A DNA stretch of 64,000 nt, taken from Grimontia sedimenti (GTDB lineage Bacteria; Pseudomonadota; Gammaproteobacteria; Enterobacterales; Vibrionaceae). Below the pieces are notes generated by a model that did no database searches, was not told where the DNA came from, and was given only the letters and a program-made list of their open reading frames with translations. A program made the translations under genes and the position numbers. The stretch is from NCBI RefSeq assembly GCF_011045095.1, contig NZ_JAALDL010000018.1, forward strand, positions 1-64,000, in the 5' to 3' direction. Positions 27,294 to 35,804 of the stretch are shown in pieces. Each line of letters begins with the position of its first letter. Within the stretch, counting starts at the first letter, position 1.

Positions 27294-28505
27294 TTAGCTA
27301 TCAGCACGTTTCACGACAACTGCCGTACCCATGCCGCCGCCGATGCAAAGCGAAGCAACACCATATGTGCCTTCGCGTTTTTCCAACTCGTGGATCAGTG
27401 AAACCAGAACGCGGTTACCTGATGCGCCGAGCGGGTGACCCAATGCAATTGCGCCACCATTGACGTTTGCCTTCTCCAGAATGCTGTCAGGGCTGACGCT
27501 GTGGTTGTCCGCCAATTGGTGAACAACACCCAGAGCCTGAGCAGCGAAGGCTTCGTTGAGCTCAAACAGATCCACATCGGAAATAGACAGCTCTGCTTTT
27601 TTCAGAGCTTCTGTTACAGCACCTACAGGGCCAAGGCCCATGATTTTTGGATCTAACCCAACTTGCGCATAGCTGGTGATTTCAGCCAACGGTTTCAGAC
27701 CAAGGCGCTGAACCGCTGCTTCTGAAGCGACGATCACAGCGCTGGCACCATCGTTAAGACCAGACGCGTTACCAGCTGTGACTGTACCTTCGCGGTCAAA
27801 GGCTGGGCGAAGCTTCGCCAGACCTTCTTGTGTGCAGTCTGCTTTTGGGTATTCGTCAGTATCGAAAGTGACAGTTTGGCGACGTTGTTGCACTTCAACA
27901 GGCACGATTTCATCTTTGAATCGACCCGCTTCAACAGCAGCAACGGCTTTTTGTTGGCTCTGCTGCGCGTACGCATCTTGTTGCTCACGGCTTAGGCCGA
28001 CGAGCTCAGCGACGTTCTCAGCAGTAACGCCCATGTGGTATTGGTTGTAGACGTCAGTCAGACCGTCGTTGATCAGAAGATCTTTGAGGCCGATGTCGCC
28101 CATTTTCTGTCCGCCGCGCAGAGAGCCTGACGCTGCGAACGGAATTTGAGACATGTTCTCGACACCTGCTGCAACCACGACCTCTGCGTCGCCGCAGCGG
28201 ATGTGTGCAACTGCATCCATGACCGCTTTCATGCCGCTGCCACAAACCATGTTGATGGCATAAGCTGGAACGGTTTCTGGCAATTCAGCATAGATGGCGG
28301 CCTGGCGACCAATACCCATACCTTGGCCTGCACTGACTACGTTGCCGAGAATCACTTCGTTGATAGCGTCTGGGGAAACATTACCTGCTTCCAGAGCGCC
28401 TTTGATTGCAAATGCTGCCAGCTTTCCGGCTGGAACATCTTTCAGAGAACCTGTGAATGCGCCGATCGCGGTACGCTTGGCCGCGACAATATACACTTTT
28501 TCCAT
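27294..28505 (-). CDS. phaA: Acetyl-CoA C-acetyltransferase (beta-ketothiolase)
   Basis: PhaA condenses two acetyl-CoA into acetoacetyl-CoA, the first step of polyhydroxybutyrate synthesis. The 403-residue thiolase has the acyl-accepting cysteine in NMVCGSGMKAVMDA near residue 88, NGGAIALGHPLGASGNRV with the active-site histidine, and the C-terminal CIGGGMGTAVVV cysteine. The start ATG lies 17 bases beyond the phaB stop, supporting one transcript. The length is normal for the family. Confidence 0.94.
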   Translation of the reverse strand: MEKVYIVAAKRTAIGAFTGSLKDVPAGKLAAFAIKGALEAGNVSPDAINEVILGNVVSAGQGMGIGRQAAIYAELPETVPAYAINMVCGSGMKAVMDAVAHIRCGDAEVVVAAGVENMSQIPFAASGSLRGGQKMGDIGLKDLLINDGLTDVYNQYHMGVTAENVAELVGLSREQQDAYAQQSQQKAVAAVEAGRFKDEIVPVEVQQRRQTVTFDTDEYPKADCTQEGLAKLRPAFDREGTVTAGNASGLNDGASAVIVASEAAVQRLGLKPLAEITSYAQVGLDPKIMGLGPVGAVTEALKKAELSISDVDLFELNEAFAAQALGVVHQLADNHSVSPDSILEKANVNGGAIALGHPLGASGNRVLVSLIHELEKREGTYGVASLCIGGGMGTAVVVKRADS

Positions 28506-28522
28506 GTGTCGTCTTTTCCCGT

Positions 28523-29263
28523 TTAGTTCATGTACAAGCCGCCGTTGACCGACAGCGTTTCCCCAGTGATGTAAGCAGCTGCATCACTCGCAAGATACGC
28601 GACTGCATCAGCAATTTCTTCTGGACGAGCCAGACGCTTCATTGGAATCTCACCTTTGATAGACTCCAGCACTTCATCGCGCATGGCTTCTACCATTGGG
28701 GTTGCTGTATAGCCAGGGGCTACAACATTGGCGGTCACTCCGGATCTCGCACCTTCAAATGCCAGTGACTTGGTGAAGCCAATCATGCCGGCTTTTGCCG
28801 CCGCATAGTTGGTTTGACCAAATTGACCTTTTAGGCCGTTAACAGATGAAATATTGATGACACGGCCGCCGCCTTTTTCGCACATAGCGGCAAAAAGAGG
28901 TTGGGTTACGTTAAAAAGACTATTGAGGTTAGTATCGATAACTGCATGCCAGTTATCTGCTGCCATTTTCTTGAAGAGACCATCACGTGTGATACCGGCG
29001 TTGTTGACTACAACATCGATAGTGCCTTCTTCTTCAAGAAGCTTGGGGAGACGCTCTGCACAGTCAGCTGTGCTGGTCACGTCCAGTTCGAACAGGCGTA
29101 CCTGGTCTGAGTTGAATTTCTTCTCTTCAAACCATTCCTCGGCACATTGCAGGTTCCCGGTGAAGTAGGTAGCAATCACGCGATAGCCCTGACTTACCAA
29201 TTTTTCTGTGATCGCCGAGCCGATACCACCTTTTGAACCGGTGATGAGCGCGAGTTTCTTCAT
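28523..29263 (-). CDS. phaB: Acetoacetyl-CoA reductase
   Basis: PhaB reduces acetoacetyl-CoA with NADPH to (R)-3-hydroxybutyryl-CoA. The 246-residue short-chain dehydrogenase has the cofactor loop TGSKGGIGSAITEKL, NNAGITRDG, the catalytic serine and Tyr-x-x-x-Lys in INISSVNGLKGQFGQ followed by TNYAAAKAG, and NVVAPGYTATPM. The ATG at 29263 (MKKLALITGSKGG) is preceded by GGAG at 6 bases; an upstream extension of the frame has no family support. It is the first gene of the pha operon and lies below a 550-base regulatory gap with several dyads. Confidence 0.94.
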   Translation of the reverse strand: MKKLALITGSKGGIGSAITEKLVSQGYRVIATYFTGNLQCAEEWFEEKKFNSDQVRLFELDVTSTADCAERLPKLLEEEGTIDVVVNNAGITRDGLFKKMAADNWHAVIDTNLNSLFNVTQPLFAAMCEKGGGRVINISSVNGLKGQFGQTNYAAAKAGMIGFTKSLAFEGARSGVTANVVAPGYTATPMVEAMRDEVLESIKGEIPMKRLARPEEIADAVAYLASDAAAYITGETLSVNGGLYMN

Positions 29264-29813
29264 TGTTGACTCCATTCTTAACAACAAGCAATTGAACGTT
29301 TGACCCCTGTAACTGCATTTGGTTATCCAAAAATACAGGCACCTGTAATTTATTAGTTTTAGCGCGTAAGGGTTGAGACTAAGGAAACTCATCTAGTCTC
29401 GAATTTAGAATAGTTATTATGTGTGATGGTTTTATGACCACCGAAATTAAAGATATACAATCTTATGAGTAAGGCAAAAGGAATTAGGAGAGAATTACAG
29501 AAACAAGATCTTGATCTACAATAAAACACCATAAGTTAACAGTGTGTTAAATTATGGTTTTCGTTTGGATCGGTTGAGGTGTTTTTTGTGTTTAATAAAC
29601 GATTTTCTTTTTTATTCACCATTATTGATGCGCTAAATAGGTATTCGTGCTGCTTAAAAATGCACCAGATGAATTTAAGGAAGAAACCTCCGTTTTTGCA
29701 ACTATAAACGCAGAATAATTGACCAGCCTCTCAGCTTTAAAGTGATTCCTGTACGGTAAAGTGGTCAGTTAAAGCAGTGAATTTATAACGAAAACGAGGC
29801 TGTTAGGCAGGTT
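29264..29813. other. 550-base upstream region of the pha operon with three dyads
   Basis: This AT-rich gap between csdE and phaB holds no gene. It contains three inverted repeats: a perfect TACAGG-CA-CCTGTA palindrome at 29334-29347, a 7-bp GAGACTA/TAGTCTC repeat with 12-base spacing at 29375-29400, and a 12-bp-arm repeat (one mismatch, CCATAA...TTATGG) at 29529-29557. The first two fit operators of phaB; the third could be an operator or a weak terminator for csdE. Confidence 0.6.
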
Positions 29814-30238
29814 TTATAAGGCTTTTAGCTGATTGATGATCGCCCGGACGCCATTACTTCTTGATTGGCTGATATGAGCAAGAAGATCCAAGGCTTCAAG
29901 GTAGCTTTCGAAATTAAAAGTGAGGATATCTTCTTTTGATTTCATTTCGACGGCAGCAAGAATGATAGCCAACAATCCTTTAACAATTCTTGCGTCTGAG
30001 TCGGCAGAAAAATAGTAGACTCCCTCGCAAATTTTCCATGTAAGCCAAACTTTACTTTCACAGCCAGGCACGGAAATACTTTCTTCTTTTAATGTTTCGT
30101 CCATGTTTGGCAGCTTTTTCCCATCTGAATAACCAGACGGTATTTATCTTCCCAACTTTTGCATTGAGACATTTTATTTAAGATATCTTCTGTCGAAATA
30201 TCGGTACCAAAAGGATGGGTTGGCTGAATGTTTGTCAT
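29814..30238 (-). pseudogene. csdE: Sulfur acceptor protein CsdE, one frameshift
   Basis: CsdE, of the SufE family, takes persulfide sulfur from CsdA. The larger frame has the conserved acceptor-cysteine region ISVPGCESKVWLTW and the rest of the SufE fold, but lacks about 45 N-terminal residues. Those are present just upstream in another frame, from ATG 30238: TNIQPTHPFGTDISTEDIL, then SQCKSWEDKYRLVIQMGK. Adding one base to the five-base A/T run at 30115-30119 joins the two through MGKKLPNMDET into a 141-residue protein, the normal size. It lies 40 bases past csdA on the same strand. As written it would be truncated early, though a start at the internal ATG 30104 might give a partial protein. 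Confidence 0.87.
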
Positions 30239-30278
30239 GGTTCGGCTCAATGGTCAGCGAAAAGAGGTTGTCGGTATT

Positions 30279-31502
30279 TTAAAGCAAATCACAGGCTTTC
30301 TGAATGGCAGCAACACATCGGGCGATGTCCTCTTCTGTGTTGTAAAGGGCGATTGATATACGGACACAGCCATTGATGCCAAGCGCATCCATTAAAGGAT
30401 GAGCGCAATGATGTCCTGATCGCACCGCAATGCCTTGCTGATCCAACAAGGTGGCAATGTCGGAATGATGCACACCATCGACAGTAAATGCGACGACACT
30501 GGCTCCGCGTTGTAACCCGATAATGCGTACATCCTCAATGTGTTGGATGCCTTCAACCAGCAAGCTTTGAAGTGTGCCGATATGAGCTTCTGCACCTTTG
30601 TGGTTAATATTGCCAAGCCAGTGAATAGCCTCACCGAGCGCTATGGCGCCTGCAACGTTGGGAGTGCCTGCCTCAAACTTTGCAGGCGACTCGGCATACT
30701 GGGTACCGGAAAAACTGACCTTCTCGACCATTTTCCCACCGCCATGCCACGGAGGCATCGCTTCGAGCAGCGAAGGCTTACCGTATAGCGCCCCTATGCC
30801 TGCCGGAGCAAACAGCTTATGACCGGAAAAAACATAGAAGTCTGCGTTCATGGCTGTCACATCAACATTCTCATGTACCACTGCCTGCGCGCCATCAACC
30901 ACGACTACCGCACCTGAGTGATGGGCCTTTTCGATAACCGCTTCTATCGGGTTTCTGGTGCCTGTCACATTGCTGATATGTGCAATGCACACCATGCGGG
31001 TTTTGGCGTTTAGCAAGTTATCCAGCGTGGCCAGTTCTAATTGGCAGGTATTGGGATTAACAGGCCATTTCACCACTTTTGCGCCCGTTTGTTCGGCGAC
31101 TAACTGCCAGGGAACAATATTGGCGTGGTGTTCCATTTCGGTCACGATGATTTCATCACCCGGCTTTAGGTTCTGGCGGGCATAACTTTGCGCGATAAGG
31201 TTTAAGGCTTCTGTCGCGCCACGGGTCCAGACAATACCTTCAACAGGGGCATTCAGGAAATCTGCGACAGTTTGACGCGCCGCTTCAAAGCGGTTAGTTG
31301 CTGAAGCCGTTAGTGAGTGGGAACCGCGATGCACGTTGGCATTGGCACCTGAGTAGTATTGGCTAATGCTCTCGATCACCGCCCTTGGTTTTTGCGATGT
31401 GGCTGCACTGTCCAGATAAACCAGTGGCTGGCTATGGATGTGCTGATCCAGCGATGGGAAATCGCGTCGGATGATATCTACATCAAAAGGGCGGTTGGTC
31501 AT
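30279..31502 (-). CDS. csdA: Cysteine desulfurase CsdA
   Basis: CsdA is a PLP enzyme that removes sulfur from cysteine as a protein persulfide, passing it to CsdE. The 407-residue protein has VYLDSAATSQKPRAVIES, TRGATEALNLIAQ, MEHHANIVPW, the PLP lysine in FSGHKLFAPAGIGALYG near residue 228, and the active-site cysteine in VRSGHHCAHPLMDALG near residue 365, the group II (SufS/CsdA) pattern. It is followed by csdE, and tcdA lies further along beyond the pha operon. Confidence 0.95.
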   Translation of the reverse strand: MTNRPFDVDIIRRDFPSLDQHIHSQPLVYLDSAATSQKPRAVIESISQYYSGANANVHRGSHSLTASATNRFEAARQTVADFLNAPVEGIVWTRGATEALNLIAQSYARQNLKPGDEIIVTEMEHHANIVPWQLVAEQTGAKVVKWPVNPNTCQLELATLDNLLNAKTRMVCIAHISNVTGTRNPIEAVIEKAHHSGAVVVVDGAQAVVHENVDVTAMNADFYVFSGHKLFAPAGIGALYGKPSLLEAMPPWHGGGKMVEKVSFSGTQYAESPAKFEAGTPNVAGAIALGEAIHWLGNINHKGAEAHIGTLQSLLVEGIQHIEDVRIIGLQRGASVVAFTVDGVHHSDIATLLDQQGIAVRSGHHCAHPLMDALGINGCVRISIALYNTEEDIARCVAAIQKACDLL

Positions 31503-31616
31503 GGTTTCGGTTTCGCTTCACTGACTCAGTTAATGGAGGCGAATGATCGCTTTTTCGTCATATTAACTCAAGAGAAAGTAATGGATGTGAAATGGTTTCA
31601 GGGTGAAACGAAGGGC

Positions 31617-31836
31617 AAAAAAAAGCACCGGGCAATCTGCTCAGTGCTACGACAAATTTTTTGATTGATAGGATTCAAAAAATACAGCAAGTATGAAAGG
31701 TAGATGTCTCTACCGAATTTCGGCGATGCCGAAATATGCAAACACAACATCGCAACCACAAAATCTGTCGTACGTAGGGAACGAGAATCCCGTGGTGCGC
31801 GCAAACTATAGGTTTTCTCTGGAGCCAGAACAATCG
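31617..31836 (-). ncRNA. gcvB: GcvB small regulatory RNA
   Basis: GcvB is an Hfq-dependent RNA that represses many amino-acid and peptide transport mRNAs. It lies divergent from gcvA, its classical position. The minus strand at 31738-31763 reads TTTTGTGGTTGCGATGTTGT and TTTGC, matching the G/U-rich R1 seed of enteric GcvB (GGTTGTGATGTTGTGTT). It ends in a strong terminator: an 11-bp stem with one mismatch (31624-31648) and eight T residues (31617-31624), whose AGCAC...GGTGCT arms resemble the enteric one. An ATTTCGG/CCGAAAT hairpin lies inside. A TATTAT -10 box at 31844-31849 sets the start near 31836, giving about 220 nt. The 5' end is approximate. Confidence 0.88.
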
Positions 31837-31843
31837 ACATTTT

Positions 31844-31849
31844 ATAATA
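31844..31849 (-). promoter_or_regulatory. Putative -10 box of gcvB
   Basis: TATTAT on the minus strand about 7 bases before the proposed GcvB start. No good -35 is seen, which suits a promoter that needs the activator GcvA encoded next door. Confidence 0.5.
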
Positions 31850-31886
31850 CTGTTCATTAGAAAAACTTATTTATTAAGGACGCACC

Positions 31887-32792
31887 ATGGCCCGACGTCT
31901 TCCCCCTCTCAATTCGCTCCGTGTGTTTGAAGCCGCAGCCCGTCATTTGAGCTTTACCCGTGCCGCTGAAGAGCTGTTTGTGACTCAAGCTGCCGTGAGC
32001 CATCAGATAAAAGCGCTGGAAGAGTTCCTTGGTTTAAAGCTGTTCCGACGTCGTAATCGCTCTCTCCTTCTAACGGAAGAGGGGCAAAGTTATTTCCTTG
32101 ATATCAAAGATATATTCACTTCTTTAGCGGATGCCACGGATAGGGTGTTAGAGCGAGGGGCGAAAGGGGCTCTGACCATCAGTTTACCGCCAAGTTTTGC
32201 GATTCAGTGGCTGGTCCCCCGCTTGGCTGACTTTAACCAACAACACCCAGAAATTGATGTGCGCATTAAAGCGGTAGACATGGAAGATGGCTCCCTGACG
32301 GACGATGTCGATGTAGCCATTTACTACGGAAGAGGAAATTGGCCTGGACTGCGCTGTGATGAGCTCTATCCGGAGTTTCTGCTGCCAGTGTGTAGCCCAG
32401 CAGTGCTCAATGGGCCTAAGCCACTCCATAGTCTCGAAGATTTGAAGCATCACACTTTACTTCATGACAGAACAAGAAAGGACTGGAAGACTTACGCCAA
32501 GTACTATCAGATTAGTGACATTAATCTAAATTATGGCCCGATTTTTAGTCACTCCACCATGGTGCTTCAAGCTGCCGCACTGGGGCAAGGCATCGCATTG
32601 AGTAACAATGTACTGGCTCAGCCAGAGTTGGAATCTGGCAGACTGGTGTGTCCGTTTGAGCATTTCTTGATGAGTAAGAATGCGTTTTATCTTGTCAGCC
32701 AACAAAAAGATGCGGATTCAGGCCGTATCGCAGCATTTAGGGAATGGGTATTGGCGAAAGCTGCTGCCGAACAGGAGAGTATTTCTGCATGA
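31887..32792 (+). CDS. gcvA: Glycine cleavage system transcriptional activator GcvA
   Basis: GcvA is a LysR regulator that activates the glycine cleavage operon when glycine is plentiful and also activates gcvB. The 301-residue protein begins ARRLPPLNSLRVFEAAARHL, with HTH SFTRAAEELFVTQAAVSHQI and the effector domain SLPPSFAIQWLVPRLADFNQ, all close to E. coli GcvA. The neighbours gcvB (divergent), ygdD and rlmM are the classical ones. AAGGA lies upstream of ATG 31887. It overlaps the next gene by ATGA. Confidence 0.93.
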   Translation: MARRLPPLNSLRVFEAAARHLSFTRAAEELFVTQAAVSHQIKALEEFLGLKLFRRRNRSLLLTEEGQSYFLDIKDIFTSLADATDRVLERGAKGALTISLPPSFAIQWLVPRLADFNQQHPEIDVRIKAVDMEDGSLTDDVDVAIYYGRGNWPGLRCDELYPEFLLPVCSPAVLNGPKPLHSLEDLKHHTLLHDRTRKDWKTYAKYYQISDINLNYGPIFSHSTMVLQAAALGQGIALSNNVLAQPELESGRLVCPFEHFLMSKNAFYLVSQQKDADSGRIAAFREWVLAKAAAEQESISA

Positions 32793-33424
32793 GTGAGTTT
32801 TCAGAACAGCGTGTGTTGATTGATGGTCCGGCGTCGGCTGAATGTACGTTTATTTTTGCACATGGTGCCGGAGCAGGCATGGAGCATGACTTCATGGAGG
32901 AAGTCGCTGGAATGATTGCCGCTCATGGCATCCGGGTCGTGCGTTTTAACTTCCCTTACATGGTCAAACGTGCTGAAGATGGAAAAAAGCGTCCGCCAGA
33001 CCGCGCGCCCAAACTGCTGGAAGCATTCAAAGAAGTGATTGCAGAATATGGTACAGAGAAAACGGTCATTGGTGGAAAGTCCATGGGGGGGCGAATGGCG
33101 AGTCACCTCGCTGATGTTGAGGGGGTGAAAGGCATAACTTGTTTAGGCTTTCCTTTTCACCCGCCAGGTAAGCCTGAAAAAGATAAAGGCGAGCATCTTG
33201 CCGATTTGTCACTTTCCACACTGATCTTGCAGGGGGAGCGTGACACTTTCGGTAACCGCGCTGAGCTGGAAGGCTACCCATTGTCAGATAAGGTTACCCT
33301 GACGTTTATTCCGGATGGTGACCACAGCTTTAAACCGCGAAAAGCATCAGGCCACACCGAAACCGGTAACCGTCAGATGGCAGCTGATCACATCGCGGCA
33401 TTTATTAAAGAGGTGTGCCAATGA
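32789..33424 (+). CDS. Alpha/beta hydrolase, KANL3/Tex30-like family
   Basis: A 211-residue alpha/beta hydrolase. It has the oxyanion-type FIFAHGAGAGMEHDFM, the nucleophile elbow VIGGKSMGGRMASHLA (serine in GKSMGG), and a late DGDHSFKPRK with the histidine. ILQGERDTFG holds the likely acid. This set defines the KANL3/Tex30-like family of small hydrolases whose substrate is unknown. The ATG at 32789 overlaps the gcvA stop as ATGA, and its own stop overlaps ygdD the same way, so gcvA, this gene and ygdD are translationally coupled. The longer frame from upstream lies inside gcvA and is not used. Confidence 0.85.
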   Translation: MSEFSEQRVLIDGPASAECTFIFAHGAGAGMEHDFMEEVAGMIAAHGIRVVRFNFPYMVKRAEDGKKRPPDRAPKLLEAFKEVIAEYGTEKTVIGGKSMGGRMASHLADVEGVKGITCLGFPFHPPGKPEKDKGEHLADLSLSTLILQGERDTFGNRAELEGYPLSDKVTLTFIPDGDHSFKPRKASGHTETGNRQMAADHIAAFIKEVCQ

Positions 33425-33795
33425 CTGGCCGCCAATACGCTTCACTTGGCTGTATCTTCGCGGGTATTGCCGTGGCACTTGGGGCATTTGCAGCTCACGC
33501 CTTAAAAGCGCAGCTTCCCGCCTATGAGCTCTCTATTATCGAAAAGGGTGTGCAGTATCAATTCTGGCACGCGCTGGCATTAATCGCTTTGGGACTTTGG
33601 AATCATATCCAGCCACAACGTATGCTTTCGCTTTCTTGCGGGTTTATTGCCGTCGGCATACTTTGTTTTAGCGGCAGCTTGTATGGTTTGGCGCTGACAG
33701 ACTGGCGATGGCTTTGGCCTGTTACGCCACTTGGTGGTACCAGCTTCTTGGTGGGATGGTTCCTCGCTGCGGTAACACTCTGGCGCAAAGCTTGA
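33421..33795 (+). CDS. ygdD: DUF423 membrane protein YgdD
   Basis: A 124-residue inner-membrane protein with four hydrophobic segments. The family signature LGAFAAHALKAQLP and the YQFWHALALIALG histidine helix are clear, as is PLGGTSFLVGWFLAAVTL. DUF423 proteins are widespread and of unknown function. It lies between the hydrolase and rlmM, matching the enteric gcvA-ygdD-rlmM order. The ATG overlaps the preceding stop. Confidence 0.92.
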   Translation: MTGRQYASLGCIFAGIAVALGAFAAHALKAQLPAYELSIIEKGVQYQFWHALALIALGLWNHIQPQRMLSLSCGFIAVGILCFSGSLYGLALTDWRWLWPVTPLGGTSFLVGWFLAAVTLWRKA

Positions 33796-33852
33796 GTTCA
33801 GCACCTTGCTTCATCATAATGTCGCGTCATTTTTATAGGTAACAGGCCCGAG

Positions 33853-34920
33853 ATGAACCAGATTTTATTGTATTGCCGCCAGGGCTTTGAAAAAGAGTGT
33901 GCGGGTGAGATTCAGGACAAAGCGACAGGAGTCGAAGTGTACGGTTTTCCACGTGTGGAAAAAAACACTGGCTACGTGCTGTTTGAGTGTTACCAGCAAG
34001 GCGATGCAGAAAAACTGCTTCAGACGTTGCCACTGGCCTCATTGATCTTTGCGCGTCAGATGATTGCGGTAGTGGACACCCTGAGCGATTTGGATCCCGG
34101 TGACCGCATCTCGCCGATTCTTGCGCTCGGCGGAGAACTGCCTAAATGTGGTGATATTCGCGTGGAAACGCCGGATACCGCGCAGGCAAAAGAGTTACTG
34201 AAATTCTGCCGAAAATTCACTGTGCCATTGCGTCAGGCGCTGCGTAAACGTGGCGTATTGCTGGCAAAAGACAACCCGAAAAAGCCAGTGCTACATGTGT
34301 GTTTCACCGCGCCGGGCTGCTGCTTCGTTGGCTACTCTCTGTCGAATAACAACTCACCACACTACATGGGTATCCATCGTTTGAAGTTCCCAGCGGATGC
34401 ACCGAGCCGCTCAACACTGAAGCTGGAAGAAGCCTTCCACGCATTTATTCCACGTGAAGAGTGGGATGAGCGACTGGCGCCCGGCATGTGGGCGGTCGAC
34501 CTTGGCGCTTGTCCGGGTGGCTGGACGTATCAACTGGTGAAGCGCTCAATGTTCGTTCACGCGGTGGATAACGGTGCGATGGCGGAAAGCCTGATGGAAA
34601 CTGGCCAGGTGAAATACCATGCTGCTGACGGCTTTAAGTTCGAGCCACCACGTAAGAACGTGACCTGGTTAGTGTGTGACATGATTGAAAAGCCTTACCG
34701 TGTAGCACAACTGATGGGGGAGTGGCTGATTGAAGGCTGGGCGAAAGAGACCATCTTTAACCTGAAATTGCCGATGAATCGCCGCTTCGAGCAAGTGAAA
34801 GACGATCTTCAGAACCTGAAAAAGTTCCTGATTGAAAACGGTGTGAAATTTGAGATGCAGGCGAAGCACCTTTATCACGACCGAGAAGAAATCACGGTTC
34901 ATATTCGTGTACTGAAATAA
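33853..34920 (+). CDS. rlmM: 23S rRNA 2'-O-ribose methyltransferase (C2498)
   Basis: RlmM methylates the 2'-hydroxyl of C2498 in the peptidyl-transferase loop of 23S rRNA, using S-adenosylmethionine. The 355-residue protein has an N-terminal THUMP-like half ([20 protein letters not shown]) and a C-terminal Rossmann domain with the SAM loop [31 protein letters not shown] and [15 protein letters not shown], giving the K-D-K catalytic set. Its length matches E. coli RlmM. It follows ygdD by 57 bases. Confidence 0.96.
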   Translation: MNQILLYCRQGFEKECAGEIQDKATGVEVYGFPRVEKNTGYVLFECYQQGDAEKLLQTLPLASLIFARQMIAVVDTLSDLDPGDRISPILALGGELPKCGDIRVETPDTAQAKELLKFCRKFTVPLRQALRKRGVLLAKDNPKKPVLHVCFTAPGCCFVGYSLSNNNSPHYMGIHRLKFPADAPSRSTLKLEEAFHAFIPREEWDERLAPGMWAVDLGACPGGWTYQLVKRSMFVHAVDNGAMAESLMETGQVKYHAADGFKFEPPRKNVTWLVCDMIEKPYRVAQLMGEWLIEGWAKETIFNLKLPMNRRFEQVKDDLQNLKKFLIENGVKFEMQAKHLYHDREEITVHIRVLK

Positions 34921-34921
34921 C

Positions 34922-34952
34922 AAGAAGGCAGCCGATTGGCTGCCTTCTTTGC
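34922..34952. terminator. Bidirectional terminator, rlmM / xni
   Basis: A perfect 12-bp stem (34922-34933 with 34938-34949) with a GATT loop and T-rich edge, shared by the convergent rlmM and xni. Confidence 0.9.
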
Positions 34953-34970
34953 ATTTGGGTTCTGCAAGAA

Positions 34971-35741
34971 TTAGGGGGCGGTGTACCGGATATCCTGAAG
35001 GTTAAAACCCAGCGTGATATCTGTTTTCAACGTCGCGACTTGCTTACAGCGAAGTGCCAGTTCTTTTGTCCCGTCTAACTTTTTCTGCCATTTGGGCTCA
35101 ACATCTTCAGCTGCATAAAGTTGTTCCAAGTTGCCATAACGCTGAAGGAGGGTAGAAGCGGTTTTCGGGCCAATACCTGGCACGCCAGAAACACCGCTAG
35201 AGCTAATGCCTGTCAGCCCCCAGTAATCAGTCAATTGTTGAGGCTGCACGGCAAACTCTTTTTCAATAAACGGACTGTCTAGCCAGCGTTGCTGGAAATA
35301 ATCGCGTATGCGCAGCGTTGGTTGCAGTAACTGGCAATAGCCTTTGTCGGTTGACACTATGGTGACTTGACCGTCGTGGCTGGCCACTTTGACCGCGAGT
35401 GTCGCAATCATGTCATCCGCTTCATCGCCGGACGAAAGCAGCGAATCAATCCCCATATCCCAAAGCGCATCCTGAATCTTATCCAGTCCAGCTTGCAGGG
35501 CTTCTGGCATGGGTTTGCGGCCTTGTTTGTATTCGGGGACCAGCTCAGCCCGCCAGCCTCTGTCCTGCTCCGTATGGTCGAACACAGCGACAATGTGGGT
35601 AGGTTCTGAAGAGCGGATAATCTTGGTCAGAGCACGGTTGCAGACTTGAATCGTCGAAGCGATATCTTCCGGATCTGGCTGCGCAGCGTGCACCCGGCGG
35701 ATGAGGTTCATGGCATCAATGATGACAAGATGAATTGACAT
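34971..35741 (-). CDS. xni: Flap endonuclease Xni (exonuclease IX)
   Basis: Xni (YgdG) is a 5'-nuclease-family flap endonuclease related to the DNA polymerase I small domain. The 256-residue protein begins SIHLVIIDAMNLIRRVHA, with AVFDHTEQDRGWRAELVPEY and SSGDEADDMIATLAVKV (metal-site acidic residues), IVSTDKGYCQLL, and a helix-hairpin-helix GVPGIGPKTASTLLQRYG. As in other Xni proteins, it has fewer metal-binding acids than full polymerase I 5'-nucleases. It lies downstream of ppnN on the same strand, as in enterics. Confidence 0.93.
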   Translation of the reverse strand: MSIHLVIIDAMNLIRRVHAAQPDPEDIASTIQVCNRALTKIIRSSEPTHIVAVFDHTEQDRGWRAELVPEYKQGRKPMPEALQAGLDKIQDALWDMGIDSLLSSGDEADDMIATLAVKVASHDGQVTIVSTDKGYCQLLQPTLRIRDYFQQRWLDSPFIEKEFAVQPQQLTDYWGLTGISSSGVSGVPGIGPKTASTLLQRYGNLEQLYAAEDVEPKWQKKLDGTKELALRCKQVATLKTDITLGFNLQDIRYTAP

Positions 35742-35804
35742 GGATTACCCAAATAAAAATGGCCCGTTGGGGCCATTCTAATTGCTTGAGAGATAAATGA
35801 AAGC

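Noticed and set aside
31598-31840. An 80-codon minus-strand reading frame
   Set aside because: It overlaps GcvB almost exactly and has no ribosome site or family; the RNA explains the sequence.
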